64,000 nt of DNA from Kitasatospora sp. NBC_00315 (GTDB lineage Bacteria; Actinomycetota; Actinomycetes; Streptomycetales; Streptomycetaceae): assembly GCF_041435095.1 (NCBI RefSeq), contig NZ_CP108025.1, forward strand, positions 434,001 through 498,000, in the 5' to 3' direction. The translations under genes and the position numbers were made by a program. A model generated the notes under the pieces. That model searched no databases and was not told where the DNA came from. It saw only the letters and a program-made list of their open reading frames with translations. Positions 50,753 to 58,899 of the stretch are shown here, piece after piece. Position 1 is the stretch's first letter, and every line of letters begins with the position of its first letter.

Positions 50753-51172
50753 ATGGTCTTCACCCCCGAGGAGCACGCCTACCTCGCCACCCAACAGCTG
50801 GGCCGACTGGGCACCACCGGCCCGGACGGAGCGCCGCAGGTGCGCCCGGTGGGCTTCCGGCTCAACGAGGACGGCACCATCGACGTCGGCGGCCCGAACA
50901 TGGCCGCCAGCCAGAAGTACCGCAACGCCCGCCGCAATCCACAGGTCTCGTTCCTGGTCGACGACATGACGCCGGCCGACGACCCCGATGCCGTGGCACC
51001 CGGCTGGGGACGCGGTGTGGAGATCCGCGGCCGGGCCGAGCTGCTCACCGTCGACGTGCCGCCGGTCGCGCCGAGCTTCTTCGCCCACGAGATCATCAGG
51101 ATTCACGCCGAACGGGTCGTCACCTGGAACCTGGCCGAGAAGGGCAGCTCCGCCCGCGACATCTCCCGGTGA
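50753..51172 (+). CDS. PPOX-class F420-dependent oxidoreductase
   Basis: 139 residues of the split-barrel flavin/F420-binding fold: FTPEEHAYLATQQLGRLGTT, GAPQVRPVGFRLNEDGTIDV, ASQKYRNARRNPQVSFLVDD and the closing HAERVVTWNLAEKG. The pattern fits actinobacterial PPOX-class F420-dependent enzymes rather than FMN pyridoxine oxidase, but cofactor choice is inferred. GGAG lies about 10 bases before the ATG. Expression is probably under the MerR-type promoter just upstream, which would link it to redox or xenobiotic stress. Confidence 0.87.
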   Translation: MVFTPEEHAYLATQQLGRLGTTGPDGAPQVRPVGFRLNEDGTIDVGGPNMAASQKYRNARRNPQVSFLVDDMTPADDPDAVAPGWGRGVEIRGRAELLTVDVPPVAPSFFAHEIIRIHAERVVTWNLAEKGSSARDISR

Positions 51173-51312
51173 CCAGCACCCGGCACACCGCGCACGCAGC
51201 GGCCCGGTGAGCCTCCGCGCGCCGTAACGCGGCGGGCGGCGGCGCAGCGGCCGGCGGGACGGGGAGAGGTGAGACGGGGAGGGGCGCCACGACGGAGCGG
51301 GCGGGCCGTCGG

Positions 51313-51846
51313 TCACGTGACATGGACGGCGATGATCCGTGCACACTCCATCGACTCGGCGTTCGCGGTGTCCACCTCCAGGTCGTAGGCCACGCCTCGG
51401 TGGACCACCTCCGCCTGGGACACGGCCATCCCGATGGTCCGATCGCCTCGTGCGACCTCACGGCCCGCGGCGACCGCGCCGTCACACCTGACGCCGACCC
51501 ACAGCACCCGCAGGTCACCCAGTGCCTCCTGCCATCGCTGCTGCGAGGCGGCGCCGCCGAGGAAGACCTCGTCGATGATCACACGGGCACCCGCACCGGC
51601 CATCGCCGCGATCCCCTTGATCCATGCCGCCTCCAGCGTTCGGAACTCCGGACCGACAGTCACCTCTCCGTCCGGAGCGAACTCGATCCCGCCGTCCGAC
51701 GCCTGCATGGACGCCGGCATCGCCTCGACCAGCGTGTCCGTCCCGAGGGCCAGCCAGGGATCCGGCAGAACCGCCTGCAGACAGCGGATGATTCCCGACT
51801 TCCCCGAGCTGGAACCACCATTGAGAACGATCACCTGAGTCGTCAT
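51313..51846 (-). CDS. Chloramphenicol phosphotransferase-like protein (CPT)
   Basis: 177 residues matching the CPT family of Streptomyces venezuelae type kinases: [20 protein letters not shown] with the Walker A motif GGSSSGKS (10-17), Asp37 in [14 protein letters not shown] (the catalytic Asp of CPT), [10 protein letters not shown] as Walker B-like strand, and [20 protein letters not shown] as the lid with the Arg residues. CPT inactivates chloramphenicol by 3'-O-phosphorylation; homologues outside producers often have unknown substrates. No chloramphenicol biosynthesis genes are nearby. Confidence 0.82.
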   Translation of the reverse strand: MTTQVIVLNGGSSSGKSGIIRCLQAVLPDPWLALGTDTLVEAMPASMQASDGGIEFAPDGEVTVGPEFRTLEAAWIKGIAAMAGAGARVIIDEVFLGGAASQQRWQEALGDLRVLWVGVRCDGAVAAGREVARGDRTIGMAVSQAEVVHRGVAYDLEVDTANAESMECARIIAVHVT

Positions 51847-52049
51847 CGCGCCACTCTAGAGGTGCCGGGACGGCGCTCGAAACGGATTTCCGCGACCCTT
51901 GTCGACCGGGCGCTCGCAGGCGCTCCTCTCCCCCCGGGAGGTCTGCGTCGGGGCTGACGTCAGACGGACGTCCACGGTGGAGGAGATCACCGGCGCGCCG
52001 GCGCGCACGTTCCGCTCATGGGCGCAGGAGCACGCGGACGGTAGGTGAC

Positions 52050-52200
52050 CGCGTTCGACCCGGGTCGCGTTTCAGCGCCGGCCAACAGGGCCTCGGCGAG
52101 AGCGGGTGACCTGCCGTCGGCGAGCATCTGCTGACGTGCGACCTCCGTCGGGACCTTCTCGAAGCGCGTCGGGCGGCCGCTGAGGCTGTTCCGAGACCAC
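52050..52200 (-). pseudogene. NmrA-like oxidoreductase, C-terminal fragment
   Basis: The minus strand codes LSGRPTRFEKVPTEVARQQM then LADGRSPALAEALLAG, resembling the end of an NmrA-type NAD(P)-binding protein, where a x-GR-x-x-x-(F/Y)-x-x-V-x-x-E block is followed by a terminal helix. Nothing of the Rossmann part is found upstream, where the DNA becomes repetitive. Confidence 0.4.
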
Positions 52201-52529
52201 CCGGGACGCTCCACGACAGCGAGTGCCGAGGGGTGTCGTCCGGTCCTCCCCCGGCCCCTGGCCCCTGGCGCCGGTCCGACCCGGCCGCCTGTTCCGCTGC
52301 CGGTTCCGGAGGCGGCGGCGGTGGCGGTGGCGGTGGCGGTGGCGGTGGCGGAGCGTCCTGAAGCGGCTCGCGTGATCGGGGCCGCCGGGGCAACCGGGTC
52401 CGCCCAACGGGCCGGTGGCGCCGGACGGGGTGTCGGCGAGAGCCACGGCGTCGGCTCCGGTGTCCCTCGTGCGGTCGCCGTCGGAGCGCCGGGTTCACCC
52501 GTGGGAGCGCCGGGTTCACCCGTCGGTGA
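52201..52529. other. Repeat-rich gap
   Basis: No gene is supported. It contains a hexanucleotide tract of GGTGGC units at about 52320-52352 and a doubled GAGCGCCGGGTTCACCCGT at about 52484-52523. The open frames are poly-Pro or Arg-rich artefacts of these repeats. Confidence 0.55.
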
Positions 52530-52572
52530 ACGAAGCGTGCCCGGCCCGCACGGCGGACCGGGCACGCTTCGT
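52530..52572 (-). terminator. Hairpin terminator of the DEAD-box gene
   Basis: A perfect 15-bp stem (ACGAAGCGTGCCCGG with its complement) lies 5 bases beyond the helicase stop on the minus strand. Confidence 0.85.
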
Positions 52573-52576
52573 GTGC

Positions 52577-54118
52577 TTACGCCGCGAGGGCGATGCGCCT
52601 CGGCGCGCTGCCACGGGAGCCGGCGGAGCCCTGCGCGGTGCGGCCGGCGTGGGACGGGCGGCTGCGGCGGTTGCGGCCGGCGGAGGCGCTGCGGCGGGGG
52701 CGCTCGACCACGGGGTCGGCCACCACGACGGGCACGCCGGTGGGGACGCGGGCGCCGGTGATGCGGGCCAGCTCCTCGTCGCTGGAGTGCACGTGGGTGG
52801 AGGTGGGGGTGATGCCGGCGGTGGCCATCATCCGGGCCATCTCGCGGCGCTGGTTGGGCAGGACCAGCGTGACGACCGTGCCGGACTCGCCGGCCCGGGC
52901 GGTGCGTCCGCCGCGGTGCAGGTAGTCCTTGTGGTCGGCCGGCGGGTCCAGGTTGACGACCAGGTCGAGTCCGTCGATGTGGATACCACGGGCGGCGACG
53001 TTGGTCGCGATCAGCGCGGTCACCTGGCCGGTGCGGAACTGCTCCAGCGTGCGGGTGCGCTGCGGCTGGGACTTGCCTCCGTGCAGTGCCGCCGCCTTGA
53101 CGCCGTTCGCGAGCAGGTCGAGCACGAGGCGGTCGGCGCCGTGCTTGGTGTCGATGAACATGATCACGCCGCCGTCGCGGGAGGCGATGTGCGCGATCGT
53201 GGCGTCCTTGTCGCGGTTCTGCACGTTCAGGACGTGGTGCTCCATGGTGCTGACGGTCGCGGCGGACGGGTCCACGGAGTGGGTGACCGGGTCCTTCAGG
53301 AAGCGGCGGACCAGCCGGTCGACGTTGCGGTCCAGGGTGGCGGAGAACAGCATGGTCTGGCAGCCTTCGGCGACCTGGTCGAGGAGCTCGGTGACCTGCG
53401 GCAGAAAGCCCATGTCGGCCATCTGGTCGGCCTCGTCCAGCACCGTGATGCCCACCCCGTCGAGCTGGCAGTCGCCGCGCTGGATCAGGTCCTTGAGTCG
53501 ACCGGGGGTGGCCACGACGACCTCCGCACCCCGGTTCAGCTGCTGGGCCTGACGCCCGATGGACATCCCGCCGACCACCGTCGCCAGGCGCAGCCGGACC
53601 GAGTGGGCGTAGGGGGTGAGGGCCTCGGTGACCTGCTGGGCCAGCTCGCGCGTCGGGACCAGCACCAGGGCCAGCGGACGGCGGGGCTCGGCCCGCTGTC
53701 CGGCGGTACGGGCCAGCACGGCGAGACCGAACGCGATGGTCTTCCCGGAGCCCGTGCGGCCACGCCCGAGGACGTCGCGGCCGGCCAGCGAGTTCGGCAG
53801 CGTGGCGGCCTGGATCGGGAACGGGGAGGTGACGCCCTGTCGGGTCAGCGTCGTCAGCAGCGCGTTCGGCATGTCCAGCTGGTCGAAGGACTCGACGGCC
53901 GGCAGCGCCGGGGTGGTGCTGACCGGCATCGCGAACTCGCCCTGGACGGAGGAGCCCTGACGACGCGTCGAGCCGGCGGAGCGCGACGTTCCGCCGAAGC
54001 GGGACCCGGACCCGGTGCCGCCTGCCGAGCGAGCGCCGTAGGAGCCGGCGCCGGAGCGGGAGCCTGCGGCGGAGCGGGAGTTGGAGCCCTGGTACGAGGA
54101 GCGACTGGAACGGTTCAT
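52577..54118 (-). CDS. DEAD-box RNA helicase
   Basis: 513 residues with Ser/Gly/Arg-rich ends flanking a complete helicase core. Motifs in order: Q motif (FPIQAATLPNSLAGRDVLGR), motif I GRGRTGSGKT (with RGR where A-Q is usual), Ia PTRELAQQV, II DEADQ, III SAT, then VNLDPPADHKDYLHRGGRTA with motif VI HRGGRTAR. The basic C-terminus (RPRRSASAGRNRRSRPSHAG) probably binds RNA. GAGGAAGG precedes the ATG. It is downstream of a cold-shock gene on the same strand, matching the usual cold-adaptation pairing of RNA helicase and Csp, although a hairpin at 54421 separates them. Confidence 0.93.
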   Translation of the reverse strand: MNRSSRSSYQGSNSRSAAGSRSGAGSYGARSAGGTGSGSRFGGTSRSAGSTRRQGSSVQGEFAMPVSTTPALPAVESFDQLDMPNALLTTLTRQGVTSPFPIQAATLPNSLAGRDVLGRGRTGSGKTIAFGLAVLARTAGQRAEPRRPLALVLVPTRELAQQVTEALTPYAHSVRLRLATVVGGMSIGRQAQQLNRGAEVVVATPGRLKDLIQRGDCQLDGVGITVLDEADQMADMGFLPQVTELLDQVAEGCQTMLFSATLDRNVDRLVRRFLKDPVTHSVDPSAATVSTMEHHVLNVQNRDKDATIAHIASRDGGVIMFIDTKHGADRLVLDLLANGVKAAALHGGKSQPQRTRTLEQFRTGQVTALIATNVAARGIHIDGLDLVVNLDPPADHKDYLHRGGRTARAGESGTVVTLVLPNQRREMARMMATAGITPTSTHVHSSDEELARITGARVPTGVPVVVADPVVERPRRSASAGRNRRSRPSHAGRTAQGSAGSRGSAPRRIALAA

Positions 54119-54420
54119 GCGAAAACCTTCCTCATGATTGGCGCGTCGCGAGGAAGACTCCGCGGCGCGGGGCACCGGCGGAGATCGCAAGGAACGGGCC
54201 TGAAAGCGTGAAGTGCGGGGCGTGGACGGTAGAACCGTGCGGCACGTCACCTACGGTCGGCGCTCACCGAAGTGCGGGAGCGAAGAACCTCGAGCCGTGA
54301 GATGTCACGGCCGGGCGCCGATCCGGACGCGGCGCCGTGCGCCTCGCGTGGGGATGGTCGCCGGTGGCGGAGCCGGAGGGCCGCCTGAGCGGCCCGGGAA
54401 GGCGGTCTGCGCATGCGCGG

Positions 54421-54454
54421 GGGCCCGCACCGTGCGTGTACGCGGTGCGGGCCC
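54421..54454 (-). terminator. Hairpin terminator after second csp
   Basis: A 12-bp perfect stem (GGGCCCGCACCG with its complement) and a 10-base loop begin 30 bases after the csp stop on the minus strand. It separates csp from the helicase gene. Confidence 0.8.
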
Positions 54455-54483
54455 CTGCTGCCAGGCGGGTGCCCTGGCGAAAA

Positions 54484-54687
54484 CTACAGCGGACGAATGT
54501 TCTCGGCCTGCGGGCCCTTCTGGCCCTGCGTGACGTCGAACTCGACCTTCTGGCCCTCGAGCAGCTCGCGGAAGCCGTTGGCGTTGATGTTCGAGTAGTG
54601 GGCGAACACGTCCGGGCCGCCACCCTCCTGCTCGATGAAGCCGAAGCCCTTTTCCGCGTTGAACCACTTCACAGTGCCATTAGCCAT
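54484..54687 (-). CDS. Cold-shock protein, CspA family (second copy)
   Basis: 67 residues ([20 protein letters not shown]), RNP1 KGFGFIE and RNP2 VFAHYS as in the first copy at 10389. Differences cluster in the third to fifth strands ([20 protein letters not shown]) and the end (ENIRPL). GAAGGAG followed by a run of T residues precedes the ATG. The leader has a terminator-like hairpin about 90 nt upstream. Its position ahead of the DEAD-box helicase suggests a role in cold or RNA-structure stress. Confidence 0.95.
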   Translation of the reverse strand: MANGTVKWFNAEKGFGFIEQEGGGPDVFAHYSNINANGFRELLEGQKVEFDVTQGQKGPQAENIRPL

Positions 54688-54774
54688 AAAAAAATCTCCT
54701 TCAAGGGGCTGTCCGGGAACCGCACCGTGCGGATCCCGAGTGCCGCGATGATGACCCACCCGCGAAAGTACCGG

Positions 54775-54809
54775 GAAACAAAAATACGCCTGCGATACAT
54801 CAGCAGGCG
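54775..54809 (-). promoter_or_regulatory. Terminator-like hairpin with T-run in second csp leader
   Basis: On the minus strand CGCCTGC and GCAGGCG (7-bp stem, 9-base loop) are followed directly by TATTTTTGTTT. It lies 87-90 nt before the start codon of the csp at 54484, the same arrangement and spacing as at 10279-10309. Confidence 0.6.
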
Positions 54810-55218
54810 CACACAAAGTTCATGGGAACCACTACTGCAACTGGATCGACTCTAGCAGGTCCGGGCCCACCGCGGTGCCGTGTTCTCACCGCGGTACTGC
54901 CGGAGCACCCCGGGCGGGGAGCTCCGCCGCGACCACGCGGTCGGTGAGCAAGCACTCTGCTCCGGCAAGGTTGCCGGTACAGCGGCGGCTCCGGCCGAGC
55001 CGGGGCTCCGGCACAAAGCTCCGGCACAGGGTGGCCACCGGGGCGTGGGACCGTGGCGGTGGGCATCCGTCCCGGCGCTCCCGGGCGCCGCGGGTGCACC
55101 CGCGGCGCCCCCTTTCCATCGCCGGGAGCGGTGAACCGAACCCTCGGATTCCGGCCCCGGCGAATTCCGCTCCTCCGGAACGGCTCAATTTCGTGCTGTT
55201 CGGCGCATACTTGTCTGG
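54810..55218. other. Divergent region between csp and the small Tudor-like gene
   Basis: No gene is supported. It must contain the csp promoter on the minus strand (the sequence GTTGCAGTAGTGGTTCCCAT lies about 25-45 bases before the leader hairpin) and the promoter of the gene at 55219 near its right end. Confidence 0.4.
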
Positions 55219-55446
55219 ATGACAGACTCAGCAGCATTCCGGCGCCCCCTGCCCACCAGCCCCTTCAAAGCGCGGGTCGAAGCACCCGTCAGGCGGTTCG
55301 CCGTCGGGGACAGGGTCTCCCATGACCGGTACGGCCTCGGCCGGGCCATCGGAGTCGAGGGCGACAGCGACATCGCGGTACTCGTCGACTTCGGCTCACG
55401 GCAGGAGCGGATCACCCAGCCGTACGCCATGATGTACAAACTCTGA
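55219..55446 (+). CDS. Small protein with UvrD/PcrA-type Tudor-like domain
   Basis: 75 residues. The C-terminal part RFAVGDRVSHDRYGLGRAIG then VEGDSDIAVLVDFGSRQERI is the G-D-x-V-x-H-x-x-(F/Y)-G-x-G pattern of the small beta-barrel that ends UvrD/PcrA helicases and binds RNA polymerase. Here it stands alone after a basic 25-residue leader. It might therefore contact RNA polymerase, but that is inference from the fold. The transcript is followed by a hairpin at 55527. Confidence 0.7.
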   Translation: MTDSAAFRRPLPTSPFKARVEAPVRRFAVGDRVSHDRYGLGRAIGVEGDSDIAVLVDFGSRQERITQPYAMMYKL

Positions 55447-55526
55447 GCCCAGGGGCTCGCACCCACCCGCCGACGGCGTCCGCCTCACTCACCGGGGGCG
55501 GGTCCGTCGAGCCAGGGGTGCGAGCG

Positions 55527-55573
55527 CGCCGAAGCCGGGCCCGGGTGCGCACGCCCCGGACCCGGCTTCGGCG
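55527..55573 (+). terminator. Hairpin terminator
   Basis: GCCGAAGCCGGG pairs with CCCGGCTTCGGC (12 bp) around a GC-rich loop, about 80 bases after the preceding stop. It may serve both the plus-strand small gene and the convergent SHOCT gene. Confidence 0.7.
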
Positions 55574-55683
55574 TGTCCGCCGACACCCCCGACGTTCGGC
55601 GTGCCCGCCGACACTCCGACGGGCCTGCGGTTCGTCCCCGCCAGGGAGACGTCGGACACCGGTCGCGGCGCTCGGTTCGACCG

Positions 55684-55992
55684 TCAGCTGTTGAGGATGC
55701 GCTCCTTCTGCACCTGGAACTCGGCGTCGGTGAGGATGCCCTGTTCCTTGAGCCCCGCGAGTTCCTTGAGCTGGTCGATCTTGCTGCCCATACCGACCGG
55801 TGCGGGCGCCGGTGCCGCCGGCGGGGGCGGAGGCGGGGGCTCCTGGTAGTACTGCTGCTGCGCCGGCGGGGCCTGTTGGGGTTCCTGCTGGGCCCAACGG
55901 CCGGCCTGGCGCCGGGACACGCGGTTGGAAACGGCGGTCGCGGTGCCTGCGACCACTGCGGTACGGGCGACTCCTCGGAGCAGTCCGGGCAT
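55684..55992 (-). CDS. SHOCT-domain protein
   Basis: 102 residues. The N-terminus (MPGLLRGVARTAVVAGTATA) is a short hydrophobic/basic helix, the middle is Gln/Pro-rich (QQAPPAQQQYYQEPPPPPPP), and the end is a SHOCT domain: KIDQLKELAGLKEQGILTDA then EFQVQKERILNS. SHOCT domains mediate oligomerisation or protein contacts. It lies 48 bp downstream of the DUF6325 gene in the same direction, a pairing common in Streptomyces, so the two are probably one operon with linked function. Confidence 0.85.
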   Translation of the reverse strand: MPGLLRGVARTAVVAGTATAVSNRVSRRQAGRWAQQEPQQAPPAQQQYYQEPPPPPPPAAPAPAPVGMGSKIDQLKELAGLKEQGILTDAEFQVQKERILNS

Positions 55993-56040
55993 CGTCTTCT
56001 CCTTGTGCGGGATGTCTGCCGACCGGGCCGGACGGTACGG

Positions 56041-56487
56041 CTACTCCACCGCGGACTCGGTTGCGTCCAGGGCCGCGATGACGTCCTGGAGCGGGATCCG
56101 GCCGCCGGCGACCAGCTGGGCGCCGGCGCGGCGCAGGGCCGCGACGAACGGCGCGGCCCACAGGTTCTCGTACACGATGAGACCGGCGGAGTTGCCGGGT
56201 TCGAGGGCGGCGGCGGCCTCGACGAGGTCGTCCCCGCCGATCAGGCCGGAGGCCGCGCCCTCGAAGACCGCGAGGTCGAGTTCGCCGTCGCCGGTGATGT
56301 CGGCGATCTCCAGTCCCACGACGGAGCCGTCGAGCTCCTTCTTCATGAAGGTCAGATCGATGATCCGGATGATGCCGCGGTCGACCAGGTCGACGAGAAG
56401 CGGGAGTCCTTCGCCGGTCATCCGGCTGCCGGGGAACTCGATCACCGCGTAGTCGATCGGGCCCATCTCGTGGTGTTGGTCGGTCAC
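56041..56487 (-). CDS. DUF6325 family protein
   Basis: 148 residues from a GTG at 56487 with AAGGAG 6 bases upstream. The pattern GPIDYAVIEFPGSRMTGEGL, LVDLVDRGIIRIIDLTFMKK, GDDLVEAAAALEPGNSAGLI and VYENLWAAPFVAALRRAGAQ is that of DUF6325/DUF1269-like proteins, an alpha/beta fold of unknown role often found with SHOCT proteins. No membrane segment. Probably the first gene of the operon with the SHOCT gene. Confidence 0.82.
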   Translation of the reverse strand: MTDQHHEMGPIDYAVIEFPGSRMTGEGLPLLVDLVDRGIIRIIDLTFMKKELDGSVVGLEIADITGDGELDLAVFEGAASGLIGGDDLVEAAAALEPGNSAGLIVYENLWAAPFVAALRRAGAQLVAGGRIPLQDVIAALDATESAVE

Positions 56488-56926
56488 AGTGGCTCCTTGG
56501 TGTGGTGCACAGCGGGAGGCGAGTACGGCAGGTCGGCCGGTCGGCGCCGGCCGCCTCCCACTCCTCCCGGCTGACGGAGTCGGAACGTCGGAGCCCGGCG
56601 AAGTCGAGCGGTACGTCGGCCTCGCCGGCGGGACCTGGTCCGGTCCGCCCCCGCCCGGAGCAGGCAGGTGCGAACGGGGCCCCGCGAGCGCCAGGTGGCA
56701 CAGACCGCCTGTCGCCCCGGCATCCACTCTTGCCGAGGAAGCGAGCGGCCGCACCTTCGCAGGCGGGTCGCCCACCCGGTCGGCGCACGCGCGCCGCGCA
56801 TCACCACGAGCCACGGAGCCACGGCGTCGATGATCATCTGGTGCCGCCGCCGCAGCCTGGACCGCTGCGCCGGGCCCTCCGGGGGCGCACACGCTGCGGG
56901 GGGCGGATGGGCAGCGGCCGCCGGGC
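56488..56926. other. Intergenic region
   Basis: No gene is supported in these 439 bases; open frames on both strands lack ordered sequence. The promoter of the DUF6325-SHOCT operon must lie near its left end. Confidence 0.45.
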
Positions 56927-56983
56927 GCTGTCCCGTCCCCGCCCATGGCGGAAGACGGGACAGCACCCCTCCGCTTCGGAGGG
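56927..56983 (-). terminator. Two adjacent hairpins beyond the GH64 gene
   Basis: GCTGTCCCGTC pairs with GACGGGACAGC (56927-56964), and next to it CCCTCCG pairs with CGGAGGG (56967-56983). They lie 60-120 bases beyond the minus-strand GH64 stop and probably end the glucanase transcript. Confidence 0.65.
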
Positions 56984-57044
56984 CTCACGACGACGGATCA
57001 CGCACGCGTGATCGTCCACCGGCACATCCGGTTGTCCGCTTGCC

Positions 57045-58748
57045 TCATGCGAACGTGAACCAGTTGAGGTTGACGAAGTCGCCCGGCTGGCCGCTGGTGA
57101 AGGTCAGGTAGACGTCCTGGGTACCGGTGACCTTGGCGATGTCGGCGGGGACGGTACGCCAGGTCTGCCAACCGCCCGTGGAGGCGAGGGCGAAACTGCC
57201 GACAGGCGTGGCCGTGCGGCTTCCGATGCGCACCTCCACCAGGCCGCTGATCCCCGCTGCGGCGCCGGAGGCGACCCGTGCGCTGAAGCGCGTCGCCCCG
57301 CCGCTGCCGAAGTTGACGGCGCTGTACTTCAACCAGTCGCCGTTGGCCAGCCATCCGACGTCCTGACCGCCGCCGGTGTCGGAGCAGGATTCGACCGTCG
57401 TCCCCGACTGGGCGCCGAACGACTCGGCCTGGATGGTGCTGAAGGCGCTGACGCCGCCCGGCTGCGTCGCCGTCGGGGTCGGGCTGGGGCTGGGGGTGGT
57501 CGTGCCGCCTCCACCGCCCGCCGAGCCGCCGACGGTGATCGTGAAACGGCTGGGGGTGCCGGACTGCACCTTGCCCTCGAAGTCGACGCCTGCCGGGTGG
57601 ACGTCGTCGTAGGGGAAGGCGTAGCCGAGGCCGTCCGGAGTGGTGCCGTGCAGGATGCGGGCGTAGTGGTTGGTCCGGGCAGCGGTGTAGAAGGCGGCGG
57701 GGTTCTCACCCGTGGGCTGGTTCGGGTTGTCCAGCAGGGTGGTGCGGTTGAGCGCGGCGGCGAGCCGGGCGCTGACGTTGCCCATCTGGTCGTTGCCGGT
57801 GGTGAACGGCGCGTCGCTGCAGGAGAAGATCGAGAGGGTGGACGGCTTGCTGAAACCGCCCACGCCGGGGAAGTCCAGCCGGTCGCCGGAGACCCGGCCG
57901 ACCACGGTCCCCCAGGTGTACTGGGTGTCGATCCGAAGGTCGGTGGTGCGGTAACGGTCCCAGACCTTGTTGACGTAGTCGTCGAAGTAGCCCGCGAAGA
58001 GCGAGGTGTTGCCACGGATGGCGAGGTTGGGACTGAGTACCCGCAGGTCGGAGCCGCCGCTGTTGACGACCAGCCGGCTCCAGTCGCTGCCGTCCGCCGC
58101 CGACTGGGCGCGAAGGGCCGACGCGACCCGGCTCAGGCCGTCGGCGGGCAGACCGCGGACGGTCTGGGTGCCCTCGGCCGTATCCAGGCGGAAGGCGATC
58201 GGCAGGCACACCATGTCGACGAACGTGATGTTGGCGTAGAGCTGGTCACTGTTGTACGTGAACTCGCAGAAGTCGTGCCGCACACCGATGTTGGGGTCGG
58301 CGGGGTTGCTCACCGAGGGCAGGGCCAGGCCGCCGCCGCGGTTGAGCAGGAAGGTGAGCTTCGAGCCCACCGAGAAGTAGATGCGGCCGCTGTCCAGGTG
58401 CGGCATGGTGACCGAACGGGCGCCGGCGCCGGAGGCGTTGAGCGGGATGGCGCAGTCCACACCCAGCGGGGTCTGGTCGTTGGCGGGGGACGGCGGGTGG
58501 TAGAGGGACGTGCCGTCGGCCTGGATGAAGGCCCAGTTGCCGCCGGCGGCGGGGTCCCGGCCCAGCACGTAGGCGTAGACGGTGTTGTTGCCGGTGGTGT
58601 TGAGCAGGTCCAGCGGGAGGGTCGCCGCGGTGGAGGCGTCGGCGCTGGACTGCAGCCACCAGGCCGCCGCAGGGACTGCCAGGGCCATACCCGCGGCGGC
58701 GGTGAGGAGTTTGCGGCGACTGATGGGGCGCTGATGACGTGCCGTCAT
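57045..58748 (-). CDS. Tat-exported GH64 beta-1,3-glucanase with CBM6
   Basis: 567 residues. The N-terminus ISRRKLLTAAAGMALAVPAA has a twin-arginine motif, so export is probably by Tat, unlike the Sec-type GH64 at 25259. The GH64 domain (about 43-400) has LPLDLLNTTGNNTVYAYVLG, GRIYFSVGSKLTFLLNRGGG and FYTAARTNHYARILHGTTPD. A Gly/Thr/Pro linker (about 405-430) leads to a CBM6 (about 435-567: FSTIQAESFGAQSGTTVESC, GWLANGDWLKYSAVNFGSGG). CBM6 commonly binds beta-1,3-glucan. It follows the GH16 gene by 150 bp on the same strand, so the pair is probably cotranscribed. Confidence 0.9.
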   Translation of the reverse strand: MTARHQRPISRRKLLTAAAGMALAVPAAAWWLQSSADASTAATLPLDLLNTTGNNTVYAYVLGRDPAAGGNWAFIQADGTSLYHPPSPANDQTPLGVDCAIPLNASGAGARSVTMPHLDSGRIYFSVGSKLTFLLNRGGGLALPSVSNPADPNIGVRHDFCEFTYNSDQLYANITFVDMVCLPIAFRLDTAEGTQTVRGLPADGLSRVASALRAQSAADGSDWSRLVVNSGGSDLRVLSPNLAIRGNTSLFAGYFDDYVNKVWDRYRTTDLRIDTQYTWGTVVGRVSGDRLDFPGVGGFSKPSTLSIFSCSDAPFTTGNDQMGNVSARLAAALNRTTLLDNPNQPTGENPAAFYTAARTNHYARILHGTTPDGLGYAFPYDDVHPAGVDFEGKVQSGTPSRFTITVGGSAGGGGGTTTPSPSPTPTATQPGGVSAFSTIQAESFGAQSGTTVESCSDTGGGQDVGWLANGDWLKYSAVNFGSGGATRFSARVASGAAAGISGLVEVRIGSRTATPVGSFALASTGGWQTWRTVPADIAKVTGTQDVYLTFTSGQPGDFVNLNWFTFA

Positions 58749-58830
58749 GAGGGGGCACCTTCTTCCGTGTGGTGGGCCCGCGTCACGACGTCCGCGTCAC
58801 GGTTCTCACTCGTGAGCGCGGGCGTCGGAC

Positions 58831-58889
58831 GTGGGTGTGGGGGTGTGGGGGTGTGGGGGTGTGGGGGTGTGGGGGTGTGGGGGTGTGGG
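58831..58889. repeat. 8-bp GT/G-rich tandem tract between the glucanase genes
   Basis: Seven units of GGGTGTGG lie in the 150-bp gap between the GH16 and GH64 genes, ending 10 bases before the GH16 stop. On the transcribed minus strand the RNA would be C/A-rich. The tract could slip, changing the intercistronic length. Confidence 0.85.
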
Positions 58890-58899
58890 CCGGGTCGGC

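Noticed and set aside
51313..51846. CPT homologue taken as proof of chloramphenicol production or resistance
   Set aside because: Only sequence similarity and the Asp37/Walker A pattern are seen; no biosynthetic genes are nearby and related kinases have other substrates.
52016..52519. A poly-Pro minus-strand frame
   Set aside because: The Pro run is only the GGTGGC microsatellite read backwards; the neighbouring frame contains the NmrA-like fragment instead.
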